From: Pseudomonadota bacterium
Lineage (GTDB): Bacteria; Pseudomonadota; Gammaproteobacteria; Burkholderiales; Burkholderiaceae_C
Assembly: GCA_029780695.1 (NCBI GenBank)
Contig: JAKOYD010000035.1
Span: 62,001 to 126,000 of the forward strand
Length of the DNA: 64,000 nucleotides
Reading direction: 5' to 3'
The notes under the pieces were generated by a model. The model was not told the origin of the DNA, did not search any database, and worked only from the letters and a program-made list of their open reading frames with translations. Each line of letters begins with the position of its first letter. Positions within the stretch are counted from its first letter, which is position 1. Made by a program: the position numbers and the translations under genes. Shown here in pieces: positions 17,024 to 28,591 of the stretch.

Positions 17024-17108
17024 GCCGTCGTGGTGAAATTGGTAGACACGCTATCTTGAGGGGGTAGTGGCGAAAGCTGTGCGAGTTCGAGTCTCGCCGA
17101 CGGCACCA
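17024..17108 (+). tRNA. tRNA-Leu (GAG)
   Basis: 85 bases. The acceptor arm GCCGTCG pairs with CGACGGC (17098-17104), discriminator A, encoded CCA at 17106-17108. D arm TGGTGAAATTGGTAGACACG. Anticodon stem CTATC/GGTAG with loop TTGAGGG gives anticodon GAG. The long variable arm (TGGCGAAAGCTG) is class II, and the T arm carries GTTCGAGTC. Lies 54 bases upstream of nuoA without an obvious promoter in between. Confidence 0.97.
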
Positions 17109-17162
17109 CAAATACACACGCCGGGTGGCGCGCCACACCGGCCCTGAGAACGAAGACGCTCG

Positions 17163-17522
17163 ATGAATCTGGCCCAGTACCTTCCCGTTCTGCTCTTCAT
17201 CCTGGTGGGCCTGGCTGTCGGGGCGGTCTGCCTGGGCATGGGGCAGCTGCTCATGCCGCACAAGGCCGACGCGGCCAAGAACTCGCCCTACGAATGCGGC
17301 TTTGAAGCCTTCGAGGACGCGCGCATGAAGTTCGACGTGCGCTATTACCTCGTGGCGATCCTGTTCATCCTGTTCGACCTCGAAATCGCTTTCCTGTTCC
17401 CGTGGGCCGTGGCGCTCAAGGAGGTGGGAGTGGCTGGTTTCGTCGCGGTGCTCATCTTCCTCACCATTCTCGTGGTGGGCTTCGTCTACGAATGGAAGAA
17501 GGGCGCGCTTGACTGGGAGTGA
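17163..17522 (+). CDS. nuoA: NADH-quinone oxidoreductase subunit A
   Basis: 119 residues, three transmembrane helices, with the conserved [20 protein letters not shown] loop and [13 protein letters not shown]. Membrane-arm subunit next to the quinone site of complex I. First gene of the 14-gene nuo operon, which is complete and in canonical order with separate nuoC and nuoD. Confidence 0.98.
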   Translation: MNLAQYLPVLLFILVGLAVGAVCLGMGQLLMPHKADAAKNSPYECGFEAFEDARMKFDVRYYLVAILFILFDLEIAFLFPWAVALKEVGVAGFVAVLIFLTILVVGFVYEWKKGALDWE

Positions 17523-17561
17523 TCCCCGTTGCACCGGTGCACCGCGTCAGGAATTTTTCAC

Positions 17562-18041
17562 ATGAACGATCAACTTCAGCAAAAAGGCTTTCTGCTTACC
17601 GGGGTCGATGCCGCGGTGAACTGGGCCAAGACGGGCTCGCTGTGGCCGGTGACTTTCGGGCTGGCCTGCTGTGCCGTCGAGATGATGCACGCCGCCGCCG
17701 CGCGCTACGACATCGGGCGCTTCGGCGCCGAGGTGTTCCGCGCCAGCCCGCGCCAGTCCGACCTGATGATCGTGGCCGGCACGTTGTGCAACAAGATGGC
17801 GCCGGCCTTGCGCAAGGTGTATGACCAGATGGCCGAACCGCGCTGGGTGATCTCGATGGGCTCGTGCGCCAACGGCGGCGGCTATTACCACTACAGCTAT
17901 TCGGTGGTGCGCGGCTGTGATCGCATCGTGCCGGTCGACGTATATGTGCCCGGTTGCCCGCCCACGGCCGAAGCGCTGCTGTACGGCATCATCCAGCTGC
18001 AGCAGAAGGTGCGGCGCACCAACACCATCGCGCGGGTCTGA
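17562..18041 (+). CDS. nuoB: NADH-quinone oxidoreductase subunit B
   Basis: 159 residues. Binds cluster N2, the last Fe-S centre before quinone: adjacent Cys in LACCAVEMM, then GSCANGGG and [13 protein letters not shown] supply the four ligands. Start taken at [10 protein letters not shown]; a frame extension upstream has no homology-like content. Peripheral-arm subunit at the quinone chamber. Confidence 0.98.
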   Translation: MNDQLQQKGFLLTGVDAAVNWAKTGSLWPVTFGLACCAVEMMHAAAARYDIGRFGAEVFRASPRQSDLMIVAGTLCNKMAPALRKVYDQMAEPRWVISMGSCANGGGYYHYSYSVVRGCDRIVPVDVYVPGCPPTAEALLYGIIQLQQKVRRTNTIARV

Positions 18042-18043
18042 AC

Positions 18044-18652
18044 ATGGGCGACATTGCAATTTCCGCCGACGTCCTGAAGGACACCCTGGCCGCCGCGCTG
18101 GGCGACAAGGCGCAGCACATTTCCGTCGCGCTGGGCGAAGTCACCGTGACCGTGTCGCCAGACCAGTACATGGCCGCCATGCAACTGTTGCGCGACGCAC
18201 CGGGCTGCCGCTTCGAACAGCTGATCGATCTGTGCGGCGTCGACTACTCCACCTACGGCGATGGCCGCTGGGAAGGCGCGCGCTACGCCGTGGTGTCGCA
18301 CCTGCTGTCGGTCAGCCTGAACCAGCGCGTGCGCGTGCGCGTGTTCTGCGCCGACGACGAATTCCCGGTGGTGGCTTCGGTCAACCCGATTTGGAATGCC
18401 GCCAACTGGTATGAGCGCGAAGCGTTCGATCTGTACGGCATCATGTTCGAAGGTCACGCCGACCTGCGCCGCATCCTGACCGACTACGGCTTCATTGGCC
18501 ACCCCTTCCGCAAGGACTTCCCGCTGTCGGGCCACGTCGAAATGCGTTACGACGCCGAGCGCGCGCGCGTGGTGTACGAGCCCGTGTCGATCGAGCCGCG
18601 TGAAGTCACGCCCCGCGTGATCCGTGAAGACAACTACGGGGGGCTGCACTGA
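18044..18652 (+). CDS. nuoC: NADH-quinone oxidoreductase subunit C
   Basis: 202 residues of the 30-kDa subunit family: [32 protein letters not shown] and [20 protein letters not shown] are family signatures. Not fused to NuoD, unlike E. coli. Starts two bases after the nuoB stop. Structural scaffold of the connecting module. Confidence 0.97.
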   Translation: MGDIAISADVLKDTLAAALGDKAQHISVALGEVTVTVSPDQYMAAMQLLRDAPGCRFEQLIDLCGVDYSTYGDGRWEGARYAVVSHLLSVSLNQRVRVRVFCADDEFPVVASVNPIWNAANWYEREAFDLYGIMFEGHADLRRILTDYGFIGHPFRKDFPLSGHVEMRYDAERARVVYEPVSIEPREVTPRVIREDNYGGLH

Positions 18653-18682
18653 GCGCGCGTGTGCGTCGTTCATCTTTGACCC

Positions 18683-19936
18683 ATGGCTGAGATCAAGAAC
18701 TACACCCTGAACTTCGGGCCCCAGCACCCTGCCGCCCACGGCGTGCTGCGTCTGGTGCTCGAACTCGACGGCGAGGTCGTGCAGCGTGCCGACCCGCACA
18801 TCGGGCTGCTGCACCGCGCCACCGAGAAGCTGGCCGAGCACAAGACCTTCATCCAGTCGCTGCCCTACATGGACCGTCTCGACTACGTGTCCATGATGTG
18901 CAACGAGCACGCCTACTGCCTGGCCATCGAAAAACTGCTGGGCATCGAGGTGCCGATCCGCGCGCAGTACATCCGCGTGATGTTCTCCGAAATCACGCGC
19001 GTGATGAACCACCTGATGTGGCTGGGCTCGCACGGCAACGACTGCGGTTCGTCCACCATCCTGATCTACACCTTCCGCGAGCGCGAGGACCTGTTCGACA
19101 TCTACGAAGCGGTGTCGGGCGCGCGCATGCACGCGGCGTACTTCCGTCCGGGCGGCGTCTACCGCGACCTGCCGGACAGCATGCCCAAGTACACGGTCAG
19201 CAAGATCCGCAACGCCAAGGCGATGGAGCAGCTGAACCAGAACCGCCAGGGCTCGCTGCTCGACTTCATCGAGGACTTCACGCGGCGCTTCCCCAAGTGC
19301 ATCGACGAATACGAGACGCTGCTCACCGACAACCGCATCTGGAAGCAGCGCACCGTGGGCATCGGCGTGGTGTCGCCCGAGCGCGCGTTGAATCTGGGCA
19401 TGACCGGTCCCATGCTGCGCGGCTCCGGCATCGCCTGGGATCTGCGCAAGAAGCAGCCTTACGACGTGTACGACCAGATGGATTTCGATATCCCGGTCGG
19501 CAAAACCGGCGATACCTACGACCGCTATCTGGTGCGGGTGCAGGAGATGCGCGAATCCAACCGCATCATCCAGCAATGCGTGCAGTGGCTGCGCGCCAAT
19601 CCGGGTCCGGTCATCGTCGCCAACCACAAGGTGGCGCCGCCTTCGCGCGAGGCGATGAAGACCAACATGGAAGAGCTGATCCACCACTTCAAGCTCTTCA
19701 CCGAAGGCATGCACGTGCCCGAGGGCGAGGCCTATGCGGCCGTTGAACACCCCAAGGGCGAGTTCGGCATCTACCTCGTCAGCGACGGCGCCAACAAGCC
19801 GTATCGCCTGAAGATCCGCGCGCCCGGTTTTGCCCATCTGGCGGCGCTGGACGAAGTGGCCCGCGGCCACATGCTGGCCGACGCCGTGGCCATCATCGGC
19901 ACGCTGGATATCGTGTTTGGAGAGATTGATCGATGA
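18683..19936 (+). CDS. nuoD: NADH-quinone oxidoreductase subunit D
   Basis: 417 residues of the 49-kDa subunit: [20 protein letters not shown] (quinone-site His), [10 protein letters not shown], and C-terminal FGEIDR. Forms the quinone-binding cavity with NuoB. It overlaps the nuoE start by four bases. Confidence 0.98.
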   Translation: MAEIKNYTLNFGPQHPAAHGVLRLVLELDGEVVQRADPHIGLLHRATEKLAEHKTFIQSLPYMDRLDYVSMMCNEHAYCLAIEKLLGIEVPIRAQYIRVMFSEITRVMNHLMWLGSHGNDCGSSTILIYTFREREDLFDIYEAVSGARMHAAYFRPGGVYRDLPDSMPKYTVSKIRNAKAMEQLNQNRQGSLLDFIEDFTRRFPKCIDEYETLLTDNRIWKQRTVGIGVVSPERALNLGMTGPMLRGSGIAWDLRKKQPYDVYDQMDFDIPVGKTGDTYDRYLVRVQEMRESNRIIQQCVQWLRANPGPVIVANHKVAPPSREAMKTNMEELIHHFKLFTEGMHVPEGEAYAAVEHPKGEFGIYLVSDGANKPYRLKIRAPGFAHLAALDEVARGHMLADAVAIIGTLDIVFGEIDR

Positions 19937-20451
19937 ACGCAGCCGTTGCATCCGCTGCCGCAGCGCCACTGTCCGACGCGACGCGCGCGCGCTTTGCCCG
20001 CGAAGTGGCCAAGTACCCGGCCGATCAGAAGCAGTCGGCCGTCATGGCATGCCTGTCGATCGTGCAGCAGGAGCAGGGCTGGGTCAGCCCCGACAGCGAA
20101 CTCGCGGTCGCCGAGTACCTGGGCATGCCCGCCATGGCCGTGCACGAGGTCACGACCTTCTACAACATGTACAACCAGAAGCCGGTGGGTCGCTTCAAGT
20201 TGAACGTGTGCACCAACGCGCCGTGCATGTTCGCTGGTGGCCCGCAGGCGCTGGATCATTTGTGCAGCCAGCTGGGCGTCGAGCCCTACGGCACCACCGC
20301 CGATGGCCAGTTCACCGTGCAGCCGTCCGAATGCCTGGGCGCATGCGGCGATGCGCCGGTGATGCTGGTGAATGACCGGCACATGTGCAGCTTCATGTCG
20401 AACGACAAGCTCGATCAGCTGGTCGACGGTCTGCGCCGCGCGGAGGACTGA
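19933..20451 (+). CDS. nuoE: NADH-quinone oxidoreductase subunit E
   Basis: 172 residues of the 24-kDa subunit, thioredoxin-like fold with a [2Fe-2S] centre (N1a). Ligand motifs [10 protein letters not shown] and [10 protein letters not shown] are visible. Works with NuoF in the NADH-oxidising module. Starts inside the nuoD stop (ATGA). Confidence 0.97.
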   Translation: MNAAVASAAAAPLSDATRARFAREVAKYPADQKQSAVMACLSIVQQEQGWVSPDSELAVAEYLGMPAMAVHEVTTFYNMYNQKPVGRFKLNVCTNAPCMFAGGPQALDHLCSQLGVEPYGTTADGQFTVQPSECLGACGDAPVMLVNDRHMCSFMSNDKLDQLVDGLRRAED

Positions 20452-20455
20452 AGCC

Positions 20456-21802
20456 ATGGCACGTGTGCAAGACATCCTCGCGCAGTTCCAGGCCAAGGGC
20501 GTGGAAACCTGTTTCCACGGCCGTCACATCGACGCGCAGATCTACGCCGGCCTGGACGGCGCCAACTGGGGCCTGAAGGACTACGAGGCCCGGGGCGGCT
20601 ACCAGGCCCTGCGCAAGATCGTGGGCGGTAACGGCGCGCCCGGCATGACGCAGGACGAGGTCATCGCCGAACTCAAGGCGTCCAGCCTGCGCGGGCGCGG
20701 CGGCGCGGGTTTCCCCACCGGTTTGAAGTGGAGCTTCATGCCGCGCAATTTTCCGGGTCAGAAGTATCTGGTCTGCAACTCGGACGAAGGCGAGCCGGGC
20801 ACCTTCAAGGACCGTGACATCCTGATGTACAACCCGCACTCGGTGATCGAGGGCATGGCCATCGCGGCCTATGCCATGGGCGCCAGCGTGGGCTACAACT
20901 ACATCCACGGCGAGATTTTCCAGGTGTATGAGCGCTTCGAAGCCGCGCTGGAGCAGGCGCGCGAGGCGGGCTACCTGGGCGACAGCGTGATGGGCAGCGC
21001 GTTCAAGTTCCAGCTGCATGCACACCACGGCTTCGGCGCCTACATCTGCGGCGAAGAAACGGCGCTGCTCGAATCGCTGGAAGGCAAGAAGGGCCAGCCG
21101 CGCTTCAAGCCGCCTTTCCCGGCCAGCTTCGGCCTCTACGGCAAGCCGACGACGATCAACAACACCGAAACCTTCGCGGCCACGCCGTGGATCATCCGGC
21201 ACGGCGGCCAGGCTTACCTGGAATGCGGCAAGCCCAACAACGGCGGCACCAAGATCTTCTCGATCCAGGGTGACGTGGAGCGCCCGGGCAACTACGAAAT
21301 CCCCATGGGCACGCCCTTCGCCAAGCTGCTTGAGCTGGCCGGCGGCGTGCGTGGCGGCCGGCCGCTGAAGGCGGTGATTCCGGGCGGATCGTCTTCGCCC
21401 GTGCTGCCGGCCGACATCATCATGCAATGCACGATGGATTACGACTCCATCGCCAAGGCCGGCTCCATGCTGGGCTCGGGCGCGGTGATGGTGATGGACG
21501 ATTCACGCGACATGGTCGAGGTGCTGCTGCGCCTGTCCTATTTCTATATGCACGAATCCTGCGGCCAGTGCACGCCATGCCGCGAAGGCACCGGCTGGCT
21601 GTGGCGCATGGTGGACCGCATCGAACACGGCAAGGGCCGTCCTGAAGATCTGGCGCAACTCGACAACGTGGCTGAGAACATCATGGGGCGCACCATCTGC
21701 GCGCTGGGCGATGCCGCTGCGATGCCGGTGCGCGCGATGCTCAAGCATTTCCGTCATGAGTTCGCAGCCAAGATTGAGGCCGCGCAGAAGCAGGCGGTCT
21801 GA
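20456..21802 (+). CDS. nuoF: NADH-quinone oxidoreductase subunit F
   Basis: 448 residues; binds NADH, FMN and a [4Fe-4S] cluster (N3). Motifs: [16 protein letters not shown] (nucleotide/FMN), [16 protein letters not shown] and [12 protein letters not shown] (three cluster ligands), with a later Cys in TICALGDAA. Start at [11 protein letters not shown]; upstream codons in frame belong to nuoE sequence. Cytoplasmic tip of complex I. Confidence 0.98.
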   Translation: MARVQDILAQFQAKGVETCFHGRHIDAQIYAGLDGANWGLKDYEARGGYQALRKIVGGNGAPGMTQDEVIAELKASSLRGRGGAGFPTGLKWSFMPRNFPGQKYLVCNSDEGEPGTFKDRDILMYNPHSVIEGMAIAAYAMGASVGYNYIHGEIFQVYERFEAALEQAREAGYLGDSVMGSAFKFQLHAHHGFGAYICGEETALLESLEGKKGQPRFKPPFPASFGLYGKPTTINNTETFAATPWIIRHGGQAYLECGKPNNGGTKIFSIQGDVERPGNYEIPMGTPFAKLLELAGGVRGGRPLKAVIPGGSSSPVLPADIIMQCTMDYDSIAKAGSMLGSGAVMVMDDSRDMVEVLLRLSYFYMHESCGQCTPCREGTGWLWRMVDRIEHGKGRPEDLAQLDNVAENIMGRTICALGDAAAMPVRAMLKHFRHEFAAKIEAAQKQAV

Positions 21803-21829
21803 TGGCGCACGAATGGAACGAGTTAGCCC

Positions 21830-23944
21830 ATGGTTGAACTAGAAATCGACGGCAAGAAGGTGGAGGTGCCTGAAGGCAGCATGGTGATGCATGCGGCCGA
21901 AAAGGCGGGCACCTACATTCCGCACTTCTGCTATCACAAGAAGCTGTCCATTGCTGCCAACTGCCGCATGTGCCTGGTGGACGTGGAAAAGGCACCCAAG
22001 GCGGTGCCCGCCTGCGCCACCCCCGTGACGCAGGGCATGATCGTGCGCACCAAGAGCGACAAGGCGATCAAGGCTCAGCAGTCGGTGATGGAGTTCCTGC
22101 TGATCAACCACCCGCTGGACTGCCCGATCTGCGACCAGGGCGGCGAGTGCCAGCTGCAGGATCTGGCCGTCGGCTACGGCGCCTCGGGTTCGCGCTATGA
22201 AGAAGAAAAGCGCGTGGTGTTCCACAAGGACGTCGGCCCGCTGATCTCCATGGAGGAGATGAGCCGCTGCATCCATTGCACGCGATGCGTTCGTTTCGGC
22301 CAGGAAATCGCCGGCGCGATGGAACTGGGCATGTCCCATCGCGGCGAGCACGCCGAGATCGAGACTTTCGTTGGCCAGTCGGTTGATTCCGAGCTGTCGG
22401 GCAACATGATCGACGTGTGCCCGGTCGGTGCGTTGACCAGCAAACCTTTCCGCTACAGCGCCCGCACGTGGGAGCTGTCGCGCCGCAAGAGCGTCAGCCC
22501 GCACGATTCGACGGGTGCGAACCTCATTGTCCAGGTCAAGAACAACCGCGTCATGCGCGTGGTGCCGTTCGAAAACGAGGCGGTCAACGAATGCTGGCTG
22601 GCCGACCGGGACCGCTTCTCGTACGAAGCGCTCAACAGTGACCAGCGCCTGACCCAGCCCATGCTGAAACAGGGCGGTCAGTGGCAGGCGGTCGATTGGG
22701 CGACCGCGCTGGAATATGTGGCGAACGGCCTGAACCAGGCCAAGTCGCAGCATGGCGCAGCTTCCATCGGTGCCCTGGTCAGCCCGCACAGCACGCTCGA
22801 AGAGCTGTACCTGGCCGGTACGCTGGTGCGTGGCCTGGGCAGCGAAAACATCGACCACCGCCTGCGCCACACCGACTTCACGGTCGCAGAAGGCGCGCGC
22901 TGGCTCGGCACCTCGATCGCATCGCTGTCTGATCTGCAGTCGGTGCTGATCGTCGGCTCCAACCTGCGCAAGGACCATCCGCTGTTTGCACAGCGCATTC
23001 GCCAGGCAGCCCGCCGTGGTTGTGCGGTGGGTGCTATCACTTCTGAAGCGTTGCTGAAGAACGCCGACGCCTGGGCCATGCCGCTGCGCGCCAGCGACGT
23101 GGTCGACGCAGGCCAGTGGGGCAAGAGCCTGGCCAACCTCGCCGCGGCGGTGGCGGCCGAAAAGGGCGTGTCTGCCCCCGTGGCAGGCGAGGCGACCGAT
23201 GCCGCCAAGGCGCTGGCGCAGGCGCTGCTGTCCGGCGAGCGCAAAGCCATCCTGCTGGGCAACGCGGCCGCTCATCACCCCGATGCCACAGGCCTGCTGG
23301 CCCTGTGCCAGTGGATTGGCGGCCAGACGGGCGCCAGCGTGGGCTTCCTGACGGAAGCGGCCAACACGGTGGGTGCGCAGGTCGTCAAGGCGCAGCCCAG
23401 CGCCAACGGCATGCATGCGGGCCAGATGCTACAAGGTGGCCTGCGCGCGATGCTGCTGCTCAATTGCGAACCGGGCCTCGATTCCGGCCCCGCGCAATTG
23501 CAGGGTTGCGACATGGTCGTGACGCTCAGCCCGTTCAAGGCCAACATGGACATCAGCGACGTGCTGCTGCCCATCGCACCCTTCACTGAGACATCGGGCA
23601 CCTTCATCAACGCCGAGGGCAGGGTGCAGAGCTTCCACGCCGTGGTCAAGCCGCAGGGCGATGCCCGTCCGGGCTGGAAGGTGATGCGCGTGCTGGCCGA
23701 CATGCTGGGCGTGGTGCAGCCACCCTACGAGAGTTCGCAGGAAGTGCTGGCGCAGGCGCTCGGCGGCGCGGGCGTGGGTCAGGTGCCCCCGTCCAGGTTG
23801 TCCAACGGCACGTCGGCGGCACCGCGCGTGCAAACCCAGTCGGTCGACCTGCCGACGGTGGGGATCTACCAACTCGACGGTATTGTCCGGCGCGCCCCGT
23901 CGCTGCAGCAGACCGTCGACGCGCGTGAAGGAGCGACCGCATGA
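21830..23944 (+). CDS. nuoG: NADH-quinone oxidoreductase subunit G
   Basis: 704 residues of the 75-kDa subunit. The N-terminal [2Fe-2S] domain has [19 protein letters not shown], followed by [13 protein letters not shown] and a 4Fe-4S region [12 protein letters not shown]. The rest is a molybdopterin-oxidoreductase-like domain without the cofactor. Carries the Fe-S wire from NuoF. Overlaps nuoH by four bases. Confidence 0.97.
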   Translation: MVELEIDGKKVEVPEGSMVMHAAEKAGTYIPHFCYHKKLSIAANCRMCLVDVEKAPKAVPACATPVTQGMIVRTKSDKAIKAQQSVMEFLLINHPLDCPICDQGGECQLQDLAVGYGASGSRYEEEKRVVFHKDVGPLISMEEMSRCIHCTRCVRFGQEIAGAMELGMSHRGEHAEIETFVGQSVDSELSGNMIDVCPVGALTSKPFRYSARTWELSRRKSVSPHDSTGANLIVQVKNNRVMRVVPFENEAVNECWLADRDRFSYEALNSDQRLTQPMLKQGGQWQAVDWATALEYVANGLNQAKSQHGAASIGALVSPHSTLEELYLAGTLVRGLGSENIDHRLRHTDFTVAEGARWLGTSIASLSDLQSVLIVGSNLRKDHPLFAQRIRQAARRGCAVGAITSEALLKNADAWAMPLRASDVVDAGQWGKSLANLAAAVAAEKGVSAPVAGEATDAAKALAQALLSGERKAILLGNAAAHHPDATGLLALCQWIGGQTGASVGFLTEAANTVGAQVVKAQPSANGMHAGQMLQGGLRAMLLLNCEPGLDSGPAQLQGCDMVVTLSPFKANMDISDVLLPIAPFTETSGTFINAEGRVQSFHAVVKPQGDARPGWKVMRVLADMLGVVQPPYESSQEVLAQALGGAGVGQVPPSRLSNGTSAAPRVQTQSVDLPTVGIYQLDGIVRRAPSLQQTVDAREGATA

Positions 23945-25017
23945 TCGACGCTTTCTACAACGCTGGACTGCATTTGTTTGCCGGCTACTGGTGGACGGCG
24001 GTTGCTTGGCCAGTCATCTGGAACCTGATCAAGATCGTCGTGCTGCTGCTGCCGCTGATGGGCGCCGTGGCTTACCTGACGCTGTGGGAGCGCAAGCTGC
24101 TGGGCTTCATGCAGGTGCGCCACGGACCGAACCGCACCGGTCCCTGGGGCCTGCTGCAGCCCATTGCAGACGCGGTCAAGCTGCTGACCAAAGAGATCAT
24201 TCGTCCGACGGCCGCCAACAAACCCTTGTTTTTCCTCGGGCCACTGATGGCGATCATGCCGGCGTTGGCGGCTTGGGTGGTGATTCCGTTCGGCCCCGAA
24301 GCCGCGCTGTCCAACGTCAATGCCGGGCTGCTGCTGGTGATGGCAATTACCTCGATCGAGGTGTACGGCGTCATCATTGCCGGTTGGGCGTCGAACTCGA
24401 AGTACGCCTTCCTTGGCGCGCTGCGGGCGTCGGCGCAGATGGTCAGCTACGAAATCGCGATGGGCTTCTGCTTCCTGGTGGTGCTGATGGTGTCGGCCAG
24501 CATGAACCTTACCGATATTGTGCTGGGGCAGGGCAAGGGCTTGTTCGCCGACAAGGGGCTGACTTTCCTGTCGTGGAACTGGCTCCCGCTGCTGCCGATA
24601 TTCGTGGTCTATCTGATTTCTGGCGTGGCTGAAACCAACCGTCATCCTTTCGACGTGGTGGAAGGCGAGGCTGAAATCGTCGCCGGCCACATGGTCGAAT
24701 ATTCGGGCATGGGCTTTGCCACCTTCTTCCTGGCGGAATATGCCAGCATGTGGCTGGTCTCCATTCTGGCGGTGGTTATGTTCCTGGGTGGGTGGCTGGC
24801 GCCATTTGCCGCGCTGGACTTCATTCCGGGCTGGATCTGGCTCGGCATCAAGACTTTTGTCGTTGTGTCGATGTTCATCTGGATCCGCGCTACCTTCCCG
24901 CGCTTCCGTTACGACCAGATCATGCGTCTGGGGTGGAAGATTTTCATTCCGGTGACCTTGGTGTGGCTGATTTTGGTGGGCCTGTGGCTACACAGCCCCT
25001 GGAACATCTGGCACTGA
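23941..25017 (+). CDS. nuoH: NADH-quinone oxidoreductase subunit H
   Basis: 358 residues, about eight transmembrane helices, with the conserved [20 protein letters not shown] and [19 protein letters not shown] loops that line the quinone tunnel. Anchors the peripheral arm to the membrane arm. Confidence 0.98.
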   Translation: MIDAFYNAGLHLFAGYWWTAVAWPVIWNLIKIVVLLLPLMGAVAYLTLWERKLLGFMQVRHGPNRTGPWGLLQPIADAVKLLTKEIIRPTAANKPLFFLGPLMAIMPALAAWVVIPFGPEAALSNVNAGLLLVMAITSIEVYGVIIAGWASNSKYAFLGALRASAQMVSYEIAMGFCFLVVLMVSASMNLTDIVLGQGKGLFADKGLTFLSWNWLPLLPIFVVYLISGVAETNRHPFDVVEGEAEIVAGHMVEYSGMGFATFFLAEYASMWLVSILAVVMFLGGWLAPFAALDFIPGWIWLGIKTFVVVSMFIWIRATFPRFRYDQIMRLGWKIFIPVTLVWLILVGLWLHSPWNIWH

Positions 25018-25032
25018 TCGGCAGGATTTGTC

Positions 25033-25542
25033 ATGGCTTCCGTCGCTGCATCACCTTTTTCCATTCGAGACTTCTTCAAGAGCTTCATGCTCGTGGAGCT
25101 GTTCAAGGGCATGGCCCTCACGGGTCGCTATGCTTTCGCGCGCAAGGTCACGGTCCAGTTTCCCGAGGAAAAGACCCCTTTGTCGCCGCGCTTTCGTGGC
25201 CTGCATGCACTGCGCCGTTATGAAAACGGCGAGGAGCGGTGCATTGCTTGCAAGCTGTGCGAGGCGGTGTGCCCGGCGGTCGCCATCACCATCGAGGCTG
25301 GCCAGCGCGCCGATGGATCGCGCCGCACCACGCGTTATGACATCGACCTGACCAAGTGCATCTTCTGCGGCTTTTGCGAAGAAAGCTGCCCGGTCGATTC
25401 GATCGTCGAAACGCATATTCTCGAATACCACGGCGAAAAACGTGGTGATCTGTATTTCACCAAGGACATGCTGCTGGCGGTTGGTGATAAATACGAAAAA
25501 GAGATCGCTGCGGCCAAGGCGGCCGACGCGAAGTACCGCTGA
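25033..25542 (+). CDS. nuoI: NADH-quinone oxidoreductase subunit I
   Basis: 169 residues with two 4Fe-4S motifs, [12 protein letters not shown] and [12 protein letters not shown] (clusters N6a/N6b), on an amphipathic N-terminus ([18 protein letters not shown]). Sits in the Q module and passes electrons to NuoB. Confidence 0.98.
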   Translation: MASVAASPFSIRDFFKSFMLVELFKGMALTGRYAFARKVTVQFPEEKTPLSPRFRGLHALRRYENGEERCIACKLCEAVCPAVAITIEAGQRADGSRRTTRYDIDLTKCIFCGFCEESCPVDSIVETHILEYHGEKRGDLYFTKDMLLAVGDKYEKEIAAAKAADAKYR

Positions 25543-25576
25543 GCAAGGCTGCCTGATTCACCAATAGATCGAACCC

Positions 25577-26248
25577 ATGGACGCCAAGACCGGCTTTTTC
25601 TACCTGTTCGCCCTGGTGATGCTGTTTTCGGCATTCCGGGTCATCACCGCACGCAACCCGGTGCATGCGGTGTTGTTTCTCATGCTCGCTTTCTCGCAGG
25701 CCGCCGGCGTATGGCTGTTGCTCAAGGCCGAATTCCTGGCGATCGTGCTGGTGCTCGTTTATCTGGGCGCGGTCATGGTCCTGTTCCTGTTCGTGGTCAT
25801 GATGCTCGATATCCATATCGACAGTCTGCGTCAGGGTTTTTGGCGACACTTTCCGCTGGCATTGCTGATTGGCGGGGTAATCACGCTTGAAATGGCCATG
25901 GTGCTGTTCGGTGGCTTCCGCACCAGTGACGCACCGCTGGTGCCCGAAACGGTGACCAACGCGGCGGGGCAGGTGGTTCAATACTCCAATACCCAGGCAC
26001 TTGGCAAGCTGCTCTACACCAAGTACCTGTACCCGGTCGAGATTGCCGCCGTGCTGCTATTGATCGCCATGATTACCGCCATCGCGCTGACCCTGCGCGA
26101 GCGCAAGGACAGTAAAAAGATCGACGCATCGCGCCAGGTGCGCGTGCGTGCGGCAGACCGGTTCGAGGTCGTCAAGCTCGCGCCCACCCGGCCCGCGGTG
26201 CCTGTCGAGCCGTCAATCGCCGCACCTGCGCAGGAGGCCAAGAAATGA
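25577..26248 (+). CDS. nuoJ: NADH-quinone oxidoreductase subunit J
   Basis: 223 residues, five transmembrane helices ([38 protein letters not shown]; the pi-bulge-bearing [16 protein letters not shown]), then a polar C-terminal extension of about 40 residues. Membrane-arm subunit that couples quinone chemistry to the antiporter modules. Stop overlaps nuoK start. Confidence 0.96.
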   Translation: MDAKTGFFYLFALVMLFSAFRVITARNPVHAVLFLMLAFSQAAGVWLLLKAEFLAIVLVLVYLGAVMVLFLFVVMMLDIHIDSLRQGFWRHFPLALLIGGVITLEMAMVLFGGFRTSDAPLVPETVTNAAGQVVQYSNTQALGKLLYTKYLYPVEIAAVLLLIAMITAIALTLRERKDSKKIDASRQVRVRAADRFEVVKLAPTRPAVPVEPSIAAPAQEAKK

Positions 26249-26553
26249 CACTGACCCTGGCACATTATCTGACCTTGGGCGCGATCCTTTTCGCGCTCTC
26301 CGTGGTCGGTATTTTTCTCAACCGCAAGAACATCATCGTGCTGCTGATGGCCATCGAACTGATGCTGCTGGCGGTCAACATGAATTTCGTGGCGTTCTCT
26401 CACTATCTGGGTGACATGCACGGCCAGGTGTTCGTGTTTTTCATCCTCACCGTGGCAGCAGCCGAATCGGCCATCGGTTTGGCGATCCTGGTGCTGCTGT
26501 TCCGCACGCGCGACAGCATCAACGTGGACGAGTTGCATTCGCTGAAGGGTTAA
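26245..26553 (+). CDS. nuoK: NADH-quinone oxidoreductase subunit K
   Basis: 102 residues, three helices, MrpC-like, with the conserved membrane glutamates in [13 protein letters not shown] and [12 protein letters not shown]. Part of the proton path between NuoJ and NuoN. Confidence 0.98.
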   Translation: MTLTLAHYLTLGAILFALSVVGIFLNRKNIIVLLMAIELMLLAVNMNFVAFSHYLGDMHGQVFVFFILTVAAAESAIGLAILVLLFRTRDSINVDELHSLKG

Positions 26554-26560
26554 CAAGCGC

Positions 26561-28573
26561 ATGAGTCAAGTCCTTTCCGCATCCACGCTGCTGGCGGTAC
26601 CTTTGGCACCTCTGGCGGGCTCGCTGTTCGCGGGCATTCTGGGCACGGCATTCGGTGGCAACCGAGTCGGCCGCGCCGCATCGCATACCGCCACCATCCT
26701 CGGCGTGTTCATCGCTTTCGTGCTGTCGGCGCTGACCTTGCAGAGCGTCATCGCCGACGGCGCCCGCTTCGAACAGACGATCTACCAGTGGATGGTGATC
26801 GGCGGCCTCAAGATGGAGGTCGGCTTTCTTGTCGACAGCCTCACGGCCACCATGATGTGCGTGGTGACCTTTGTGTCGTTGATGGTGCACGTCTACACCA
26901 TCGGCTACATGGCCGACGACGACGGCTACAACCGCTTTTTCTCGTACATCTCGCTGTTTACCTTCTCGATGTTGATGCTCGTGATGAGCAATAACTTCCT
27001 GCAGCTGTTCTTCGGCTGGGAAGCGGTCGGCCTGGTGTCCTATCTACTGATTGGCTTCTGGTTCAACCGGCCGACAGCCATTTTTGCCAACATGAAGGCT
27101 TTCCTGGTGAACCGGGTTGGCGACTTCGGCTTCATTCTGGGCATTGGGCTGATCGCTGCGTACGCGGGAACCCTGAATTACGGCGAGGTGTTTGCCAAGT
27201 CTGGCGACCTGGCCAAGCTTGGCTTTCCCGGCACCGACTGGTTGCTCATCACCGTCATCTGCATTGGCCTGTTCATCGGCGCCATGGGCAAGTCGGCGCA
27301 GTTTCCGCTGCACGTCTGGCTACCGGATTCAATGGAAGGCCCCACGCCCATTTCCGCGCTGATTCACGCAGCGACCATGGTGACGGCAGGTATCTTCATG
27401 GTGGCGCGCATGTCGCCGCTGTTCGAACTGTCGGACACCGCGCTAAACTTCATCCTGATCATCGGCGCCATCACGGCTCTGTTCATGGGCTTTCTGGGCA
27501 TCATCCAGAACGACATCAAGCGGGTGGTGGCGTATTCGACGCTGTCGCAGCTCGGCTACATGACGGTCGCGCTGGGCGCGTCTGCCTACTCGGTCGCGGT
27601 GTTTCACCTGATGACGCACGCGTTCTTCAAGGCACTGCTGTTTCTCGCCGCGGGTTCGGTCATCATCGGCATGCACCACAATCAGGACATCCGCTGGATG
27701 GGTGGCGTGCGCAAGTACATGCCCATCACCTGGCTGACCTTCCTGATCGGCTCGCTGGCGCTCATCGGCACGCCTTTCTTTTCGGGCTTCTACTCGAAGG
27801 ACGCCATCATTGAGGCAGTGCACGCCAGCCACCTGCCGGGTGCCAGCTTTGCGCACTTTGCGGTGCTGGCGGGCGTGTTCGTCACGGCGTTCTATTCGTT
27901 CCGCCTCTACTTCCTTGTCTTTCATGGCAACGAGCGGTACGACCAGAATCCCGACGCGCATCACGACGACCACCATGGACACGGGCATGATGAAAAACCT
28001 CACGAAACGCCTTGGGTCGTGTGGCTCCCGCTGGTTCTGCTGGCCATCCCGTCGGTGGTCATCGGCGCGATGACGCTCATGCCGATGCTGTTCGGCTTCT
28101 TCAATGGTGTGATCCATGTGGATGGCACACGCCATCACGCCATGGCCGAACTGGCGAAGGAAATCCACGGTTGGGTGCCCATGGCACTGCACGGCTTCAC
28201 CGCCGCGCCGTTCTGGCTGGCGCTGGCCGGCGTGGCGGCGTCCTACTACATGTACATGGTTAATCCGGCGTTACCCGCGGCCATCCAGCGTGCTTTCCAG
28301 CCGATCTACAACCTGCTCGAGAACAAGTATTACCTGGACTGGTTCAACGAGAACGTCATCGCTCGGGGCGCGCGCCTGTTGGGCACCGGCCTGTGGAAGG
28401 GCGGTGACCGCGCGCTGATCGACGGGCTGGTTGTCAATGGGTCATGGAAGGTGGTCGGATGGGTGTCTGGCGTTGCGCGTCGGCTGCAGTCCGGTTATCT
28501 CTATCACTATGCGTTGGTGATGATCCTGGGCATTTTCGTGCTGATGACGTACTTCGTCTGGCTCAACAAGTAA
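26561..28573 (+). CDS. nuoL: NADH-quinone oxidoreductase subunit L
   Basis: 670 residues, antiporter-like distal proton pump with the LPDSMEGPTPISALIHAATM signature, lysines in GAMGKSAQFPLHVW and the long C-terminal lateral helix. A His-rich cytoplasmic insertion NPDAHHDDHHGHGHDEKPHE (about residues 465-484) could bind metal or simply be a spacer. Confidence 0.97.
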   Translation: MSQVLSASTLLAVPLAPLAGSLFAGILGTAFGGNRVGRAASHTATILGVFIAFVLSALTLQSVIADGARFEQTIYQWMVIGGLKMEVGFLVDSLTATMMCVVTFVSLMVHVYTIGYMADDDGYNRFFSYISLFTFSMLMLVMSNNFLQLFFGWEAVGLVSYLLIGFWFNRPTAIFANMKAFLVNRVGDFGFILGIGLIAAYAGTLNYGEVFAKSGDLAKLGFPGTDWLLITVICIGLFIGAMGKSAQFPLHVWLPDSMEGPTPISALIHAATMVTAGIFMVARMSPLFELSDTALNFILIIGAITALFMGFLGIIQNDIKRVVAYSTLSQLGYMTVALGASAYSVAVFHLMTHAFFKALLFLAAGSVIIGMHHNQDIRWMGGVRKYMPITWLTFLIGSLALIGTPFFSGFYSKDAIIEAVHASHLPGASFAHFAVLAGVFVTAFYSFRLYFLVFHGNERYDQNPDAHHDDHHGHGHDEKPHETPWVVWLPLVLLAIPSVVIGAMTLMPMLFGFFNGVIHVDGTRHHAMAELAKEIHGWVPMALHGFTAAPFWLALAGVAASYYMYMVNPALPAAIQRAFQPIYNLLENKYYLDWFNENVIARGARLLGTGLWKGGDRALIDGLVVNGSWKVVGWVSGVARRLQSGYLYHYALVMILGIFVLMTYFVWLNK

Positions 28574-28591
28574 GGAAGAGCGAGAATAAAA

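Noticed and set aside
27950-27990. His-rich segment in nuoL as a separate metal-binding protein
   Set aside because: It is a continuous part of the NuoL frame with conserved sequence on both sides.
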